Positions 34,364-44,249 of a stretch of 64,000 bases of DNA are shown in pieces. The stretch lies in NCBI RefSeq assembly GCF_002105755.1, contig NZ_CP020821.1, positions 4,092,001 through 4,156,000 of the forward strand. The letters run 5' to 3'. Source of the DNA: Mycobacterium colombiense CECT 3035 (GTDB lineage Bacteria > Actinomycetota > Actinomycetes > Mycobacteriales > Mycobacteriaceae). Every line of letters starts with the position of its first letter. The first letter of the stretch is position 1. The notes under the pieces were generated by a model. The model saw only the letters and a list, made by a program, of their open reading frames with translations, ran no database searches and had not been told where the DNA came from. The translations under genes and the position numbers were made by a program.

Positions 34364-37300
34364 ATGTCCAAGAAAGCGTTCCCCATCAACCGCGTCAAGA
34401 TCGAGCCGCCGAAACCGGTTCGGGTCGCACCCAGTGCGCCGATCGCGCTGCCGGAACGCGAGCCGCGCAACATCTGGGTGATGATCGGTGTGCCGGCGCT
34501 GATCGTCGCGCTGATCGGCACCATTGTCATGCTCTACGTGTCGGGCGTGCGCAGCCTGACCACCGGCTTCTTCCCGCTGATGGGCATCGGTGCCTTCAGC
34601 ATGCTGGCTTTCTCCGGCCGCTTCGGCCGCGCCCGCAAGATCACCTGGGGCGAAATGGAAAAGGGCCGTCGCCGCTACCTGCGTGACCTGGACAGCAACC
34701 GCGACGAGATCCAGACCGCGGTGTGCGCGCAGCGCGAATGGCAGAACTCCGTGCACTCCGACCCGCGCGGGCTCGGCGCCATCATCGGCGGGCCGCGGAT
34801 GTGGGAGCGCGGGCGCGGCGACGCGGACTTCCTGGAGGTGCGGCTCGGCACGGGCGTGCAGCACGCACCGGACTCGGTGCTGTCGGTGACCTGGCCCGAC
34901 ATCGCCTCCGATGAGGAGCTCGAGCCCGTCACCGGGCAGGCACTGCGCGATTTCATCTTGGAGCAGCGCAAGATTCGCGATATCGCCAAGGTGGTCAACC
35001 TGCGCTCGGCGCCCGGGTTCAGCTTCGTCGGCGAGGACCTCGACCGGCTGCGGTCGCTGATGCGCTCGGTGTTGTGCTCCCTCGCGGTCTTCCACAACCC
35101 GCGCGACGTGAAGCTGTTGGTGGTGACCCGCAACCCCGAGGTGTGGTCGTGGATCGTTTGGCTGCCGCACAACCTGCACGACGAACTCTTCGACGCCTGC
35201 GGTTTCCGGCGCCTGGTCTTCGCCACACCCGAGGAACTCGAAGAGACCCTCGGCGCCGAACTACACATGAAGGGCAAGCGGGGCGCCTGGACGCCGTTGG
35301 CGGCGGCCAGCCCCACCGCGATGGGCTCCACCCTGGAAACCGGTACCGACACCGTCGATCTGGGCCCGCACCTGGTGATCGTCGACGACAACACCGGCAG
35401 CCCCGACGCGTGGGAGAGCGTGGTCGGCCAGGTCGGCAAGGCGGGAATCACCCTGCTGCGCATCGCGTCCCGGATCGGCACCGGCGTGGGCTTCGCCGAC
35501 GACCAGGTGTTCGACCTCAGCGAGCGCCACAGCTCACCCGGCGGCTCGCCCAATGGCCAAGTCACCTTGCACCGCAACGGCTCCGACGCCGACGGCGAAG
35601 ACAACCGCCCGGCGCCGCTGCTGCGGGTCCGCAACAAGTTCTTCGCCCACGCCGACCAGCTGTCCGTGCACCGCGCGTATCGGTACGCGCGGGCGATGGC
35701 GCGCTGGTCACCGACCAGCCGCAGCGAGATCGCCGACTCGGTCAGCGGCGCAACCGAACTGCTGCGCGCCCTGGGCATCAGCGACCCCCGCGACCTGGAC
35801 GTCGACCGGCTGTGGGCCGAACGTCGCGGCCGCGGTGACGAGCGCTGGTGCGAGGTCCCGGTCGGCGCCAAACCCAACGGCGAACTGCAGAACATCACCA
35901 TCCGCGCCAAGGACTTCGGCGGCTTCGGGTTCCACTCCGTGGTCATCGGAACCAGTGGTTCGGGTAAGTCGGAGTTCTTCCTGTCCCTGGTCTACGGCAT
36001 CGCGCTGACCCACTCCCCGGAAACGTTCAACGTGATCTTCGTCGACATGAAGTTCGAGTCGGCGGCCCAAGACATCCTGGGCATCCCGCACGTGGTGGCC
36101 GCGCTGTCCAACCTCGGCAAGGACGAACGACACCTGGCCGAGCGGATGCGCAGGGTCATCGACGGCGAGATCAAGCAGCGCTACGAGTTGTTCACCTCGG
36201 TGGGTGCCCGGGACGCCAACGACTACGAGGAGATCCGGCTGGCCGGCCGCGATCTGCCGCCGGTGCCGGTACTGCTCGTCATCGTCGACGAGTACCTGGA
36301 ACTGTTCGCCAACCACGAGAAGTGGATCAACCTCATCATCCACATCGGCCAGGAGGGCCGCGGCGCCAACGTCTTCTTCATGTTGGGTGGGCAGCGGCTG
36401 GACCTGTCCTCGCTGCAAAAGGTGAAGTCCAACATCGCCTTCCGCATCGCGCTGCGCGCCGAGTCCGGTGACGACAGCCGCGAGGTGATCGGCTCGGACG
36501 CCGCCTACCATCTGCCGTCCAAGGAAAACGGCTTCGGTCTGCTCAAGGTGGGGCCCCGCGACCTGGAGCCGTTCCGGTGCTTCTACCTGTCGGCCCCGTT
36601 CGTGGTGCCGAAGACCAAGGAGGTCGCCACCACCGTCGACATGACGCTGACCAAGCCGCGGCTGTACAACTGGCAGTTCCAGCCGCTGGACGCCTCGGAC
36701 GCCACCGCATTGGAGGCCGCGGCGGCCGTCGACGCCGAGCCCGACGAATTCCTTTACTACGACGACGGTTTCAAGCGCAAGAAGATCGTCGACGTGCTGC
36801 GGGAGTCGCTGCACAGCGTGCCGCACCGCTCACCGCGCCGGCCGTGGCTGGAGCCGCTGGAGGAGCCCGAGTCCATCGACGCCCTGGTCGCCGGATACCG
36901 CGGCAAGCCCTGGCACGTCGACTATGGGCAAAACTCCGGCCTGATGTTCCCGGTCGGTGTCATGGACATTCCGGAAGAGTCCAAGCAGATCGTGCATGCG
37001 GTGGATGCGTTGCGCAGCAACGTGATCGTGGTGGGGGCCAAGCAGCGCGGCAAGACCACCACGCTGATGACGCTGATGTGTTCGGCGGCCGCGATGTACA
37101 GCCCGTCGCGCGTGACGTTCTTCTGCATCGGCGGGGCTACCCTCGCCCAGGCCGCCTCGCTGCCGCACGTCACCGACATCGTGTCGCCCAAGGACGCCGA
37201 GGGCATCGAGCGGATCCTGAGCAGCATGGACGCCTTGATCGATGCGCGGGAGGATTCGTTCCGGCGCCTCAAGATCGACCTCGACGGCTTCCGTGAACGA

Positions 37301-38578
37301 CGGTTCGCGCCGGGCAGCGACGGCCTGGGCGGCACCGACGCCAACGACCCGTTCGGCGACGTCTTCGTGGTGGTCGACGACTACGACGACCTGTACTCGA
37401 AGGACACCGTGCTCGGTGACCGCATCATCTCGTTGAGCAGTCGTGGGCCCGAATACGGGGTGCACGTGATGTGCAGCGCCGGCGGCTGGATTCACGGGCA
37501 GCGGCAGAGCCTGCTGCAAAACGCCACGGCGCGAATCCAATTGCGATTGGCCGATCCCAGCGAGAGCCAGATGGGCCACTCGTCGCTCGAATCGCGCGAC
37601 GCCGCGCGGCGAACACTGAACCGGCCCGGCTTCGGCCTGACCGACAGCCTGCACGAGCTGCGCGTGGGCGTGCCGGCGCTGACCGACCCGGCCACCGGTG
37701 CGATGGTCAGCATCGTCGACGTCGGCGCGCGCATCGCGGACGTCGCCGGCGTGACCAAACACGCCACCCTGCAGCGACTCCCGCAGCGGGCCGCGCTGAA
37801 GGCGATCCTGGAGTACGAGGCCGCGCACCCCAGCGTCGACGACCTCTCGATCAGCTTCGCGATCGGCGAGCGGCACGAACTGGGCCCGGTGCCGATCAAG
37901 CTGCGCGAGAGCCCCGGATTGATGATCTTGGGACGGCAGGGCTGCGGAAAGACCATGTCGCTGGTCGCCATTGGTGAGGCGATCATGAACCGGTTCAGTC
38001 CCGAAGAGGCGCAGCTGACGCTGATCGACCCCAAGACCGCGCCGCACGGTCTGCGCGACCTGCACGGGCCCGGCTACGTGAGCGCCTACGCCTATGACCA
38101 GGACGAGATCGACGAGGTGATCACCGCGCTGGCACAGCAGGTCCTGCTGCCGCGGCTGCCTCCGAAAGGCCTGAGCCAGGAGGAGTTGCGCGCGCTCAAG
38201 CCGTGGGAGGGCCCGCGACACTTCGTGCTCATCGACGACATCCAGGACCTGCGTCCGGACCAGAGCTACCCGCCCAAGCCGCCGGTGGGCGCGGCGCTGT
38301 GGAAGCTGATGGAGCGTGCGCGGCAGATCGGCCTGCACGTCTTCACCACCCGCAACAGCGCGAACTGGGCGACGCTGCAGATGGATCCGTGGATGCGGTT
38401 CCAGAACTCGGCGAAAGTGGCCCAGCTCTATATGGATAACGATCCGCAGAACCGGATCAACCGCAACGTGCGGGCACAGACCTTGCCGCCCGGGCGCGGC
38501 CTGCTGGTCAGCGTCGACGGCGACGTCGAAGGCGTGCTGGTCGGCCTGCCCTCGACGGTCACACCGCCGCAGCAGTAA
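34364..38578 (+). CDS. eccC2: Type VII secretion ATPase EccC, single-chain (ESX-2-type)
   Basis: EccC is the FtsK/SpoIIIE-type motor and substrate receptor of ESX systems. The 1404-residue chain has two N-terminal membrane helices (about 40-90) and three ATPase domains with Walker A motifs GTSGSGKSEFF (about 528), GAKQRGKTTT (about 890) and GRQGCGKTMS (about 1189). A clear Walker B, VLLVIVDEYLEL, is in the first domain. All three P-loops keep the Lys-Thr/Ser pair. It is unsplit, as in ESX-2, -3, -4 and -5. It ends in a 20-base convergent overlap with mmpL; no further ESX genes follow. Confidence 0.88.
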   Translation: MSKKAFPINRVKIEPPKPVRVAPSAPIALPEREPRNIWVMIGVPALIVALIGTIVMLYVSGVRSLTTGFFPLMGIGAFSMLAFSGRFGRARKITWGEMEKGRRRYLRDLDSNRDEIQTAVCAQREWQNSVHSDPRGLGAIIGGPRMWERGRGDADFLEVRLGTGVQHAPDSVLSVTWPDIASDEELEPVTGQALRDFILEQRKIRDIAKVVNLRSAPGFSFVGEDLDRLRSLMRSVLCSLAVFHNPRDVKLLVVTRNPEVWSWIVWLPHNLHDELFDACGFRRLVFATPEELEETLGAELHMKGKRGAWTPLAAASPTAMGSTLETGTDTVDLGPHLVIVDDNTGSPDAWESVVGQVGKAGITLLRIASRIGTGVGFADDQVFDLSERHSSPGGSPNGQVTLHRNGSDADGEDNRPAPLLRVRNKFFAHADQLSVHRAYRYARAMARWSPTSRSEIADSVSGATELLRALGISDPRDLDVDRLWAERRGRGDERWCEVPVGAKPNGELQNITIRAKDFGGFGFHSVVIGTSGSGKSEFFLSLVYGIALTHSPETFNVIFVDMKFESAAQDILGIPHVVAALSNLGKDERHLAERMRRVIDGEIKQRYELFTSVGARDANDYEEIRLAGRDLPPVPVLLVIVDEYLELFANHEKWINLIIHIGQEGRGANVFFMLGGQRLDLSSLQKVKSNIAFRIALRAESGDDSREVIGSDAAYHLPSKENGFGLLKVGPRDLEPFRCFYLSAPFVVPKTKEVATTVDMTLTKPRLYNWQFQPLDASDATALEAAAAVDAEPDEFLYYDDGFKRKKIVDVLRESLHSVPHRSPRRPWLEPLEEPESIDALVAGYRGKPWHVDYGQNSGLMFPVGVMDIPEESKQIVHAVDALRSNVIVVGAKQRGKTTTLMTLMCSAAAMYSPSRVTFFCIGGATLAQAASLPHVTDIVSPKDAEGIERILSSMDALIDAREDSFRRLKIDLDGFRERRFAPGSDGLGGTDANDPFGDVFVVVDDYDDLYSKDTVLGDRIISLSSRGPEYGVHVMCSAGGWIHGQRQSLLQNATARIQLRLADPSESQMGHSSLESRDAARRTLNRPGFGLTDSLHELRVGVPALTDPATGAMVSIVDVGARIADVAGVTKHATLQRLPQRAALKAILEYEAAHPSVDDLSISFAIGERHELGPVPIKLRESPGLMILGRQGCGKTMSLVAIGEAIMNRFSPEEAQLTLIDPKTAPHGLRDLHGPGYVSAYAYDQDEIDEVITALAQQVLLPRLPPKGLSQEELRALKPWEGPRHFVLIDDIQDLRPDQSYPPKPPVGAALWKLMERARQIGLHVFTTRNSANWATLQMDPWMRFQNSAKVAQLYMDNDPQNRINRNVRAQTLPPGRGLLVSVDGDVEGVLVGLPSTVTPPQQ

Positions 38579-41402
38579 CCAGTTGCGGCTCAGCCGTTTT
38601 CAGCGCCGGCGTGACGACCCGGCGGGGCAGCGGGTTCGGCCACCAGAACCAGCGGCCCAGCAGCGCCACGATGGACGGCACGACGAAGGCCCGCACCACG
38701 AGGGTGTCGAGCAACAACCCGACGGCGATCGTGGTGCCGATCTGGGCGATGCTGAGCACGCTGCTACTCAGCAGCGCCAGCATGGTCAGCCCGAAGATAA
38801 CGCCGGCGACGGTGACCACCCCGCCGGTTGCGCCGAAGGCCCGGATGATGCCGGTCTTCAGACCGGCCACCGCTTCCTGTTTGATGCGCAGCGCCAGCAG
38901 CAGGTTGTAATCCGCGCCGACGGCGATCAGCGCGATGAAGGCGATCGGCGCCACGGCCCAGTGCAGGTCGTGATGCAGCAGATGCTGCCAAATCAGCACG
39001 CTGGCACCGACGGCCGAAGCGTACGAGGTGACGACGGTCCCGACGACGACCAATCCCGCGACCGGGCTGCGCAACATGGCGGTGACGATCAGGAAGATGA
39101 GGACCAGCGCGGCGCCCACCAACAGCTCGGTGTCCTCGGCGACAAAGCGTTGCAGGTCGGCGGTCACCGGGCCCACCCCGGCGAGGTCGACCTCGGTCGG
39201 TGTCAGGGTGCCCTCCTTGGTGGCCTCCTTGATCGCGGCGCGCACCTGGTCGGCCCGCCGGGCGCCGTCGGCACCCCACTCCGAGCCGTCGCCGTAGACC
39301 AACAGGTAAGCGGCGCGGCCGTTCTCGGAGATCAGGTGGCGCAGCGCGGTGGTGTACCGAGGGTCGGTCAGCGCCCGCTGCGGCATGTAGAAGTCCGCGG
39401 CGGCGCTGCCCTGAAACTGCGTCGCAATCTCGTTCAGGTAGTCGGTCAACTGGTGCATTTGCGGCCCGAGCGTGTCGGACAGGCTCAGCAGGTCACGCGT
39501 CGCCGAACGCGCCCGCCCCAACGCGTCTTTCATCGACGACACGCTGTGTGGCAGGGTGGCCATCGCGGTGGCGGCCGTGCTCGACCCGGCGGTGAGCTTC
39601 GCGGTGCCCGAACCCAGGAGCGCCGACGTCTGCACCAGGCTGTCGACGGGCACCAGCACGCGGTCCACCGTCGAGCAGATGGGATTGGTCGCGCAATCGG
39701 GTGTCCGGCCGACGAAGTCGCGCAATGGGTCGAGGTAGCCCGACACCGTCGTGACGTTGCGCTGCAGCCCGTCCATCCCGGCCCGCATGTCCTGCGCGGC
39801 GCCGGACACGTCTGCCAATCCGGTACTGCCTCCGCGCAATCCGTCGCCCAACCCGTCGACCGCGAGCTGGGTCTGCGCCAGCGCGCCGTCCAGCTCGGAA
39901 ACCCGCTTGAGGCGCTGGGTCAGCGAATCCATCGTGTCGCCGAACTGGCGGCCGAGGACGCCGGCCTGGTAGCTCAGGGTGGCCTGTTCGGGCACCTTCC
40001 CGTCGGGCCGGCTGGCGGACTGCACCGCCCGCACACCCGGGACGGCCATGATGTGGCGGGTGATGCGCTCGATGGCGATCAGTCCGGCCGGGTTGCGCAG
40101 GTCGTGGTCGGCCTGGACGGCGACCACATCGGGCAGCAGAGCGTTGGCCGCGAAATGCCGGTCGGCGCTCGCATAGCCACGGTTGGAGTCGGTGGAGGAC
40201 GGGGTGGCGGCCGGTTCGTTGAAGCCGACCCGCATGCTGAGCAGCGGCAGCGCGACGAGCAGGGTCAGCGCCAGCGCGGTGATCAGGACCGGGCCGGGCC
40301 AGCGTGCCACCGTCGTGCCGACGCGGCGCCAGCGCCGCGCGGTGGTGGACGGCCGCGGCTCCAGGTACCCGCGGCGGATCGCCAGCTTCATCAGCGCGGG
40401 TGTGAGGGTCAGCGCGGCCACCATGGTCGCGAGAATCCCGATGGCGCAGGGCAACCCGGCGCTGCGGAACGAGCCCACCTTCGCGAACACCAGGCACGCC
40501 AGCGCCACCGATACCGTCAGCGCCGATCCGATCACCACCGGCGCGATGGAACGGTAGGCCTGCGTCAGCGCCTGGGCCGGCTCGACGCCGCGGCGCCGGC
40601 CCTCGTGGTAGCGGCCCACCAGGAAGATCGCGTAGTCGGTGCCGGCCCCGAGAGTCATGGCCGCCATGAGGGCCACCGAAAACAACGACACCTCAACGAC
40701 ATTGGCCTGGCCCAGGGCGGCGACGACGGCGCGGGCCAGGGCCAGCGCGAGTCCGACCGAGATCAGCGGGATCGCCGCCGCGACCGGCGATCGATAGACG
40801 AGCAGCAACAGCAGCAGGATGAGGCCGATGGTGGCGGCGGTGATGCCGAGCATCTGGCGGTCGATCGCGGAGAATTCGTCGACGATCGTGGCGCCCGGGC
40901 CCGTGACATGGACTTGCAGGCCCGCCGGGGGTGAGAGTTTGTGGACGGTGCCGCGCACGGCGTTCACCGAGTCGCGCGCCTGCGCGGTGCCGAGCATGCC
41001 GGCCAGCCGCACCATCACGCTGACCGCCTTGCCGTCCGAACTCTGCGCACCGGCGGCGGTGGCCGGCTGTGACCACAGGTCGGTCACCGCGTACACGTGC
41101 CGCTGATCCGAACCGAGCGCTGTCGTCAGCGCGTCGTAGAACCGGCGGTCCTGCGGCGCCAGCCGCGGATCACGTTCCAGCACAACGTAGACGAAGTTGT
41201 TGCTGGGCGTCTGGTTGAACAGCTCGGCGGCCCGTGCCGCGGCCACGGCGCTGGGCGCGCCCGGGGGCATGAAGGACCGGGCGTGGGAGTCGACGACGCG
41301 CTCCAGTTGCGGCACAGCCAGATTCGTGACGCCCGCCGCCAGCACCCAGAGGCCGACGATGAGAGCCGCGTACCGGGTGGTCAGGCGCGCGAGGCTGCCC
41401 AT
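38559..41402 (-). CDS. MmpL-family RND lipid transporter
   Basis: A 947-residue RND protein with two copies of the MMPL layout: a helix, a large exported loop, then five or six helices. The proton-relay Asp-Tyr pairs are seen in LGAGTDYAIFLVGRYHE and VGADYNLLLALRIKQE. MmpL proteins export mycobacterial envelope lipids or siderophores; the cargo is not predictable here. ATG 41402 is preferred; TTG 41414 would overlap the upstream gene by 8 bases. No MmpS partner is present. The small gene just upstream is probably cotranscribed. Confidence 0.88.
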   Translation of the reverse strand: MGSLARLTTRYAALIVGLWVLAAGVTNLAVPQLERVVDSHARSFMPPGAPSAVAAARAAELFNQTPSNNFVYVVLERDPRLAPQDRRFYDALTTALGSDQRHVYAVTDLWSQPATAAGAQSSDGKAVSVMVRLAGMLGTAQARDSVNAVRGTVHKLSPPAGLQVHVTGPGATIVDEFSAIDRQMLGITAATIGLILLLLLLVYRSPVAAAIPLISVGLALALARAVVAALGQANVVEVSLFSVALMAAMTLGAGTDYAIFLVGRYHEGRRRGVEPAQALTQAYRSIAPVVIGSALTVSVALACLVFAKVGSFRSAGLPCAIGILATMVAALTLTPALMKLAIRRGYLEPRPSTTARRWRRVGTTVARWPGPVLITALALTLLVALPLLSMRVGFNEPAATPSSTDSNRGYASADRHFAANALLPDVVAVQADHDLRNPAGLIAIERITRHIMAVPGVRAVQSASRPDGKVPEQATLSYQAGVLGRQFGDTMDSLTQRLKRVSELDGALAQTQLAVDGLGDGLRGGSTGLADVSGAAQDMRAGMDGLQRNVTTVSGYLDPLRDFVGRTPDCATNPICSTVDRVLVPVDSLVQTSALLGSGTAKLTAGSSTAATAMATLPHSVSSMKDALGRARSATRDLLSLSDTLGPQMHQLTDYLNEIATQFQGSAAADFYMPQRALTDPRYTTALRHLISENGRAAYLLVYGDGSEWGADGARRADQVRAAIKEATKEGTLTPTEVDLAGVGPVTADLQRFVAEDTELLVGAALVLIFLIVTAMLRSPVAGLVVVGTVVTSYASAVGASVLIWQHLLHHDLHWAVAPIAFIALIAVGADYNLLLALRIKQEAVAGLKTGIIRAFGATGGVVTVAGVIFGLTMLALLSSSVLSIAQIGTTIAVGLLLDTLVVRAFVVPSIVALLGRWFWWPNPLPRRVVTPALKTAEPQLVTAAAV

Positions 41403-41406
41403 CCGG

Positions 41407-41787
41407 TCATGCAACGGTCTGCCGATCACTGGTGGGCCCGCCGAACAGGCCGACGGCCACGTGCTCACCGCGCGTGACCGAGCGCACGCGCAACGACCGG
41501 CGGGTGCCGATTTTCACCAACGCGTGCAGCCCGGGTTCGGCAGCGGCCAGATCTGCGCGCACCTGTTCGGCCGACGCGCCCTCGTGCGCCGCCTGATCCA
41601 GCTTGGCCACCAGCATGGTGATCCAGCGCTGACCGAGCGATAGCATCAGGCCCTCCTCGTCGCCGAAGAGCTCGGCCACCTCGGATGAGTTGTGGATCAA
41701 CGCAAGTGCCGCCTCGGGGTCCGTCTCGGCGGCCTTGATCACCTCGGCCATGAAGGCCATGCGGTCGTGCAGCAGTGTCCATGTCAT
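41407..41787 (-). CDS. Small conserved protein upstream of mmpL, unknown
   Basis: A 126-residue soluble helical protein (MTWTLLHDRMAFMAEVIKAAETDPEAALALIHN...). The core GLMLSLGQRWITMLVAKLDQAAHEGA looks like a helical bundle. No membrane segment or known motif is visible. It ends just before the mmpL start, so it is likely part of the same transcript and divergent from the histidine kinase. A regulatory or accessory role for MmpL is a guess. Confidence 0.6.
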   Translation of the reverse strand: MTWTLLHDRMAFMAEVIKAAETDPEAALALIHNSSEVAELFGDEEGLMLSLGQRWITMLVAKLDQAAHEGASAEQVRADLAAAEPGLHALVKIGTRRSLRVRSVTRGEHVAVGLFGGPTSDRQTVA

Positions 41788-41920
41788 GACTCGACGTTAG
41801 GAAAGCGGCCACCCACCGCGCGTCGTGCCGAAGTGCAGTCTTTGCCTCCTACCACGGGCGGAGACGGCTACCGACCGCGGGAGGATGTGACGAGGCGCCG
41901 AGCTCTTCTAGGATTGGACG

Positions 41921-43138
41921 ATGTTGCACGCCGCAGCGAATCGCCTGCGGGAACACCTTCGCCGGCGCGGCGAGCTGATTCCCGTCGGTCTCACCTGGGC
42001 GGCGCTGATCTCCGTCGACGCCGCCCTCGTGCTCGGCGGCGTGATCGGGACGTTGCAGCGACCCGCCGCGGACCTGCCCGTGTCGCTGACCGCGTTCGCC
42101 ATAGCCCTGTCGCCCTCGTTCGCGTTCATCGTCTTCAACATGAAGATGACCCCGGGGCCGTTGTGGGCGACCTGGTTGGCCTCCTCCGCGCTGACCATGT
42201 TCGGTACGTCGGCGCCGATCCACGCCGATTTCGCACCGGCGCTACTCGTCCTGATGGTCTTGGTCGTCGCGACATTGGCCTCGGTGCTGGGCGGCCTGCT
42301 TGCGGCGGCGTCGGCTGCGGTGCTATTGCTTGCCGCGTCCGCGCTGCACCGGCTCGACACGGTGGTGCTGTATCTGGGCTTTATCGCGGTGGGCTGGCTG
42401 CTCGGTTACCTGATGCGCACCCAGCGGCTGCTGTTGGCCGAGCAGATCGCGGCGCAGGAGATGCTGGCCGAACACGCCGCCGCCGACGAACGGCGGCGCA
42501 TCGCCCGCGAGGTGCACGACGTCATCGCCCATTCGTTGAGCATCACCCTGCTGCACGTGACCGGCGCCCGGCGCGCACTGCAGCAGGACCGCGACGTCGA
42601 TGACGCGGTCGAGGCGCTTGAACAGGCCGAACGGCTGGGCCGCCAGGCGATGGCCGACATCCGGCGTACGGTCGGGCTGCTCGACAACTGGCCCACCAAG
42701 TCCGCGCAGACCACGCCCGAACCCGGAATCGACGACATCGCAGCCCTTGTCGACGGGTTCCAGCGGGCCGGCCTGGCCGTCGGGCTGTGCGTCGAGGGAC
42801 CCACCGACCACGTGTCGGCCGCGCTAGGCCTCGCGCTGTACCGCATCACCCAGGAGTCGCTGGCCAACATCGCCAAGCACGCGCCGGAGTCGAAAGCCGG
42901 TGTGGTGTTGGATATTTCGCCGGTCTCGGCGCGGCTGGCCATCACCAATCTGCTCCCCGCGGCGGTGATGGCCGCGCCATCGCCCGAAGGCCGCGGCTTG
43001 CGCGGCATGCGCCAGCGCGTCGAGCTGCTCGGCGGGGCCATCGACGCCGGCCCCACCCGCGACGGCTGGTCGGTGTGCGCCGAAATCCCACTGCAGGAAG
43101 GCGATACGGCCTGGCGCCCATGGTGGTGCAAGGCATGA
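41921..43138 (+). CDS. NarL-family sensor histidine kinase
   Basis: A 405-residue membrane kinase. Residues about 25-160 hold four to six membrane helices with little exported sequence. The HisKA_3 box RRRIAREVHDVIAHSLS places the phospho-acceptor His near 197, and the C-terminal ATPase domain has GLALYRITQESLANIAKHA (N-box) and GRGLRGMRQRVELLGG (G-box). It pairs with the regulator immediately downstream; the genes overlap by ATGA (43135-43138). The signal is unknown, and the short loops suggest sensing in the membrane. It is divergent from mmpL, a possible target. Confidence 0.9.
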   Translation: MLHAAANRLREHLRRRGELIPVGLTWAALISVDAALVLGGVIGTLQRPAADLPVSLTAFAIALSPSFAFIVFNMKMTPGPLWATWLASSALTMFGTSAPIHADFAPALLVLMVLVVATLASVLGGLLAAASAAVLLLAASALHRLDTVVLYLGFIAVGWLLGYLMRTQRLLLAEQIAAQEMLAEHAAADERRRIAREVHDVIAHSLSITLLHVTGARRALQQDRDVDDAVEALEQAERLGRQAMADIRRTVGLLDNWPTKSAQTTPEPGIDDIAALVDGFQRAGLAVGLCVEGPTDHVSAALGLALYRITQESLANIAKHAPESKAGVVLDISPVSARLAITNLLPAAVMAAPSPEGRGLRGMRQRVELLGGAIDAGPTRDGWSVCAEIPLQEGDTAWRPWWCKA

Positions 43139-43800
43139 TCCCGGATCACTCGGCGACGCCCGAGATCACCGTGCTGCTCGTCGACGATCAGGACCTGGTG
43201 CGGTCGGGCCTGCGCCGGATCCTGCGCCGCAAGGACGGTTTCGTCGTCGTCGCGGAATGCGCCGACGGCGACGAGGTGCCCGCGGCGGTGGCCGAGCACC
43301 GGCCCGACGTCGTCGTGATGGATCTGCGGATGCGCCGCGTCGACGGCATCGAGGCGACGCGCAGGCTCGGCGGGCGGCCGCCGGTGCTCGTGTTGACCAC
43401 CTTCAACGAGGATGAGCTGTTGTCGGGGGCGCTGCGCGCCGGCGCGGCCGGCTTCGTGCTCAAGGACTCGTCGGCCGAGGAGCTGATCCGCGCGGTACGC
43501 GCGGTCGCGCGGGGCGACAGCTATCTCGATCCCGCGGTGACCTCGCGCGTGCTGACCACGTACCGTAAGGCCGCTCCCGGCCCGCGCGGCACCGCGATCG
43601 GCGAGTTGACCACCCGCGAGCTCGACGTGCTGACGTTGATCGGTCAGGGCCTGTCGAACACGGAAATCGCCGATCGACTGTGCATCTCCGGCGTCACGGT
43701 CAAGAGCCACATCGGGCGGATCTTCGGGAAGCTCGACCTGCGCGACCGGGCCGCCGCGATCGTCTACGCGTACGACAACGGCATCGTCGCGCCGCGCTGA
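43135..43800 (+). CDS. NarL/LuxR-family response regulator
   Basis: A 221-residue regulator with an N-terminal receiver (TVLLVDDQDLVRSGLRRIL, phospho-acceptor Asp near 61 in VVVMDLRM, Thr in VLVLTTFNE, Lys in FVLKDSS) and a C-terminal LuxR helix-turn-helix (LTTRELDVLTLIGQGLSNTEIADRLCIS, then VKSHIGRIFGKL). It overlaps the kinase gene by 4 bases. I use ATG 43135; an earlier in-frame codon would lie within the kinase gene. Confidence 0.92.
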   Translation: MIPDHSATPEITVLLVDDQDLVRSGLRRILRRKDGFVVVAECADGDEVPAAVAEHRPDVVVMDLRMRRVDGIEATRRLGGRPPVLVLTTFNEDELLSGALRAGAAGFVLKDSSAEELIRAVRAVARGDSYLDPAVTSRVLTTYRKAAPGPRGTAIGELTTRELDVLTLIGQGLSNTEIADRLCISGVTVKSHIGRIFGKLDLRDRAAAIVYAYDNGIVAPR

Positions 43801-43804
43801 CGAC

Positions 43805-44182
43805 CTACAGGGGTGCGGACTGCTCCGCGAGGTTCAGCAGCAGGTAGGCCATGCACACCAGGAAGTTCAGCACCACCATGACCAGGCCCGCGAACATCAG
43901 CGAGCGGGCGCCGCGCTGCTTGAGCCGCTTGTAGCGCGCGGCACGCAATTCGCGGTCGAGCCGGATCGCGATCAACGCGAAGTTCACGTTCATCAGCTCG
44001 TGGGCGCCCAGCGGCGCGCCCTCCAGCATCTGCCGCAACCGTTCCGGTGCCGTTCGAACACCCACCCGTTCGAAGCTGTGGCACAGACGTAGCGCCCGCC
44101 GTCGGCGGAGCGTTTCATAGGGCAGCCGAAGCCGCCGCGCAAGTTGCCCTCGATCGTCCCCCCAGGGGTAAGACGGGGTCAT
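43805..44182 (-). CDS. Hypothetical protein with C-terminal membrane helix
   Basis: A protein of about 125 residues: a basic helical soluble part (LARRLRLPYETLRRRRALRL, then MNVNFALIAIRLDRELRAARYKRLKQRGAR) and one C-terminal membrane helix (SLMFAGLVMVVLNFLVCMAYLLL). It could be tail-anchored. I do not recognise the family. The start is unsure: ATG 44182 is used, the frame extends 27 codons upstream, and no good ribosome site is seen. Confidence 0.55.
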   Translation of the reverse strand: MTPSYPWGDDRGQLARRLRLPYETLRRRRALRLCHSFERVGVRTAPERLRQMLEGAPLGAHELMNVNFALIAIRLDRELRAARYKRLKQRGARSLMFAGLVMVVLNFLVCMAYLLLNLAEQSAPL

Positions 44183-44249
44183 CACAAGCGGGATTCTAAA
44201 TCGCTCGGCGCCAATTTCGCGCTGTGAACACGAATTATGTTGCGACATA

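Noticed and set aside
38316..40934. 872-residue plus-strand frame opposite mmpL
   Set aside because: Antisense shadow of the MmpL gene with no recognisable domain.
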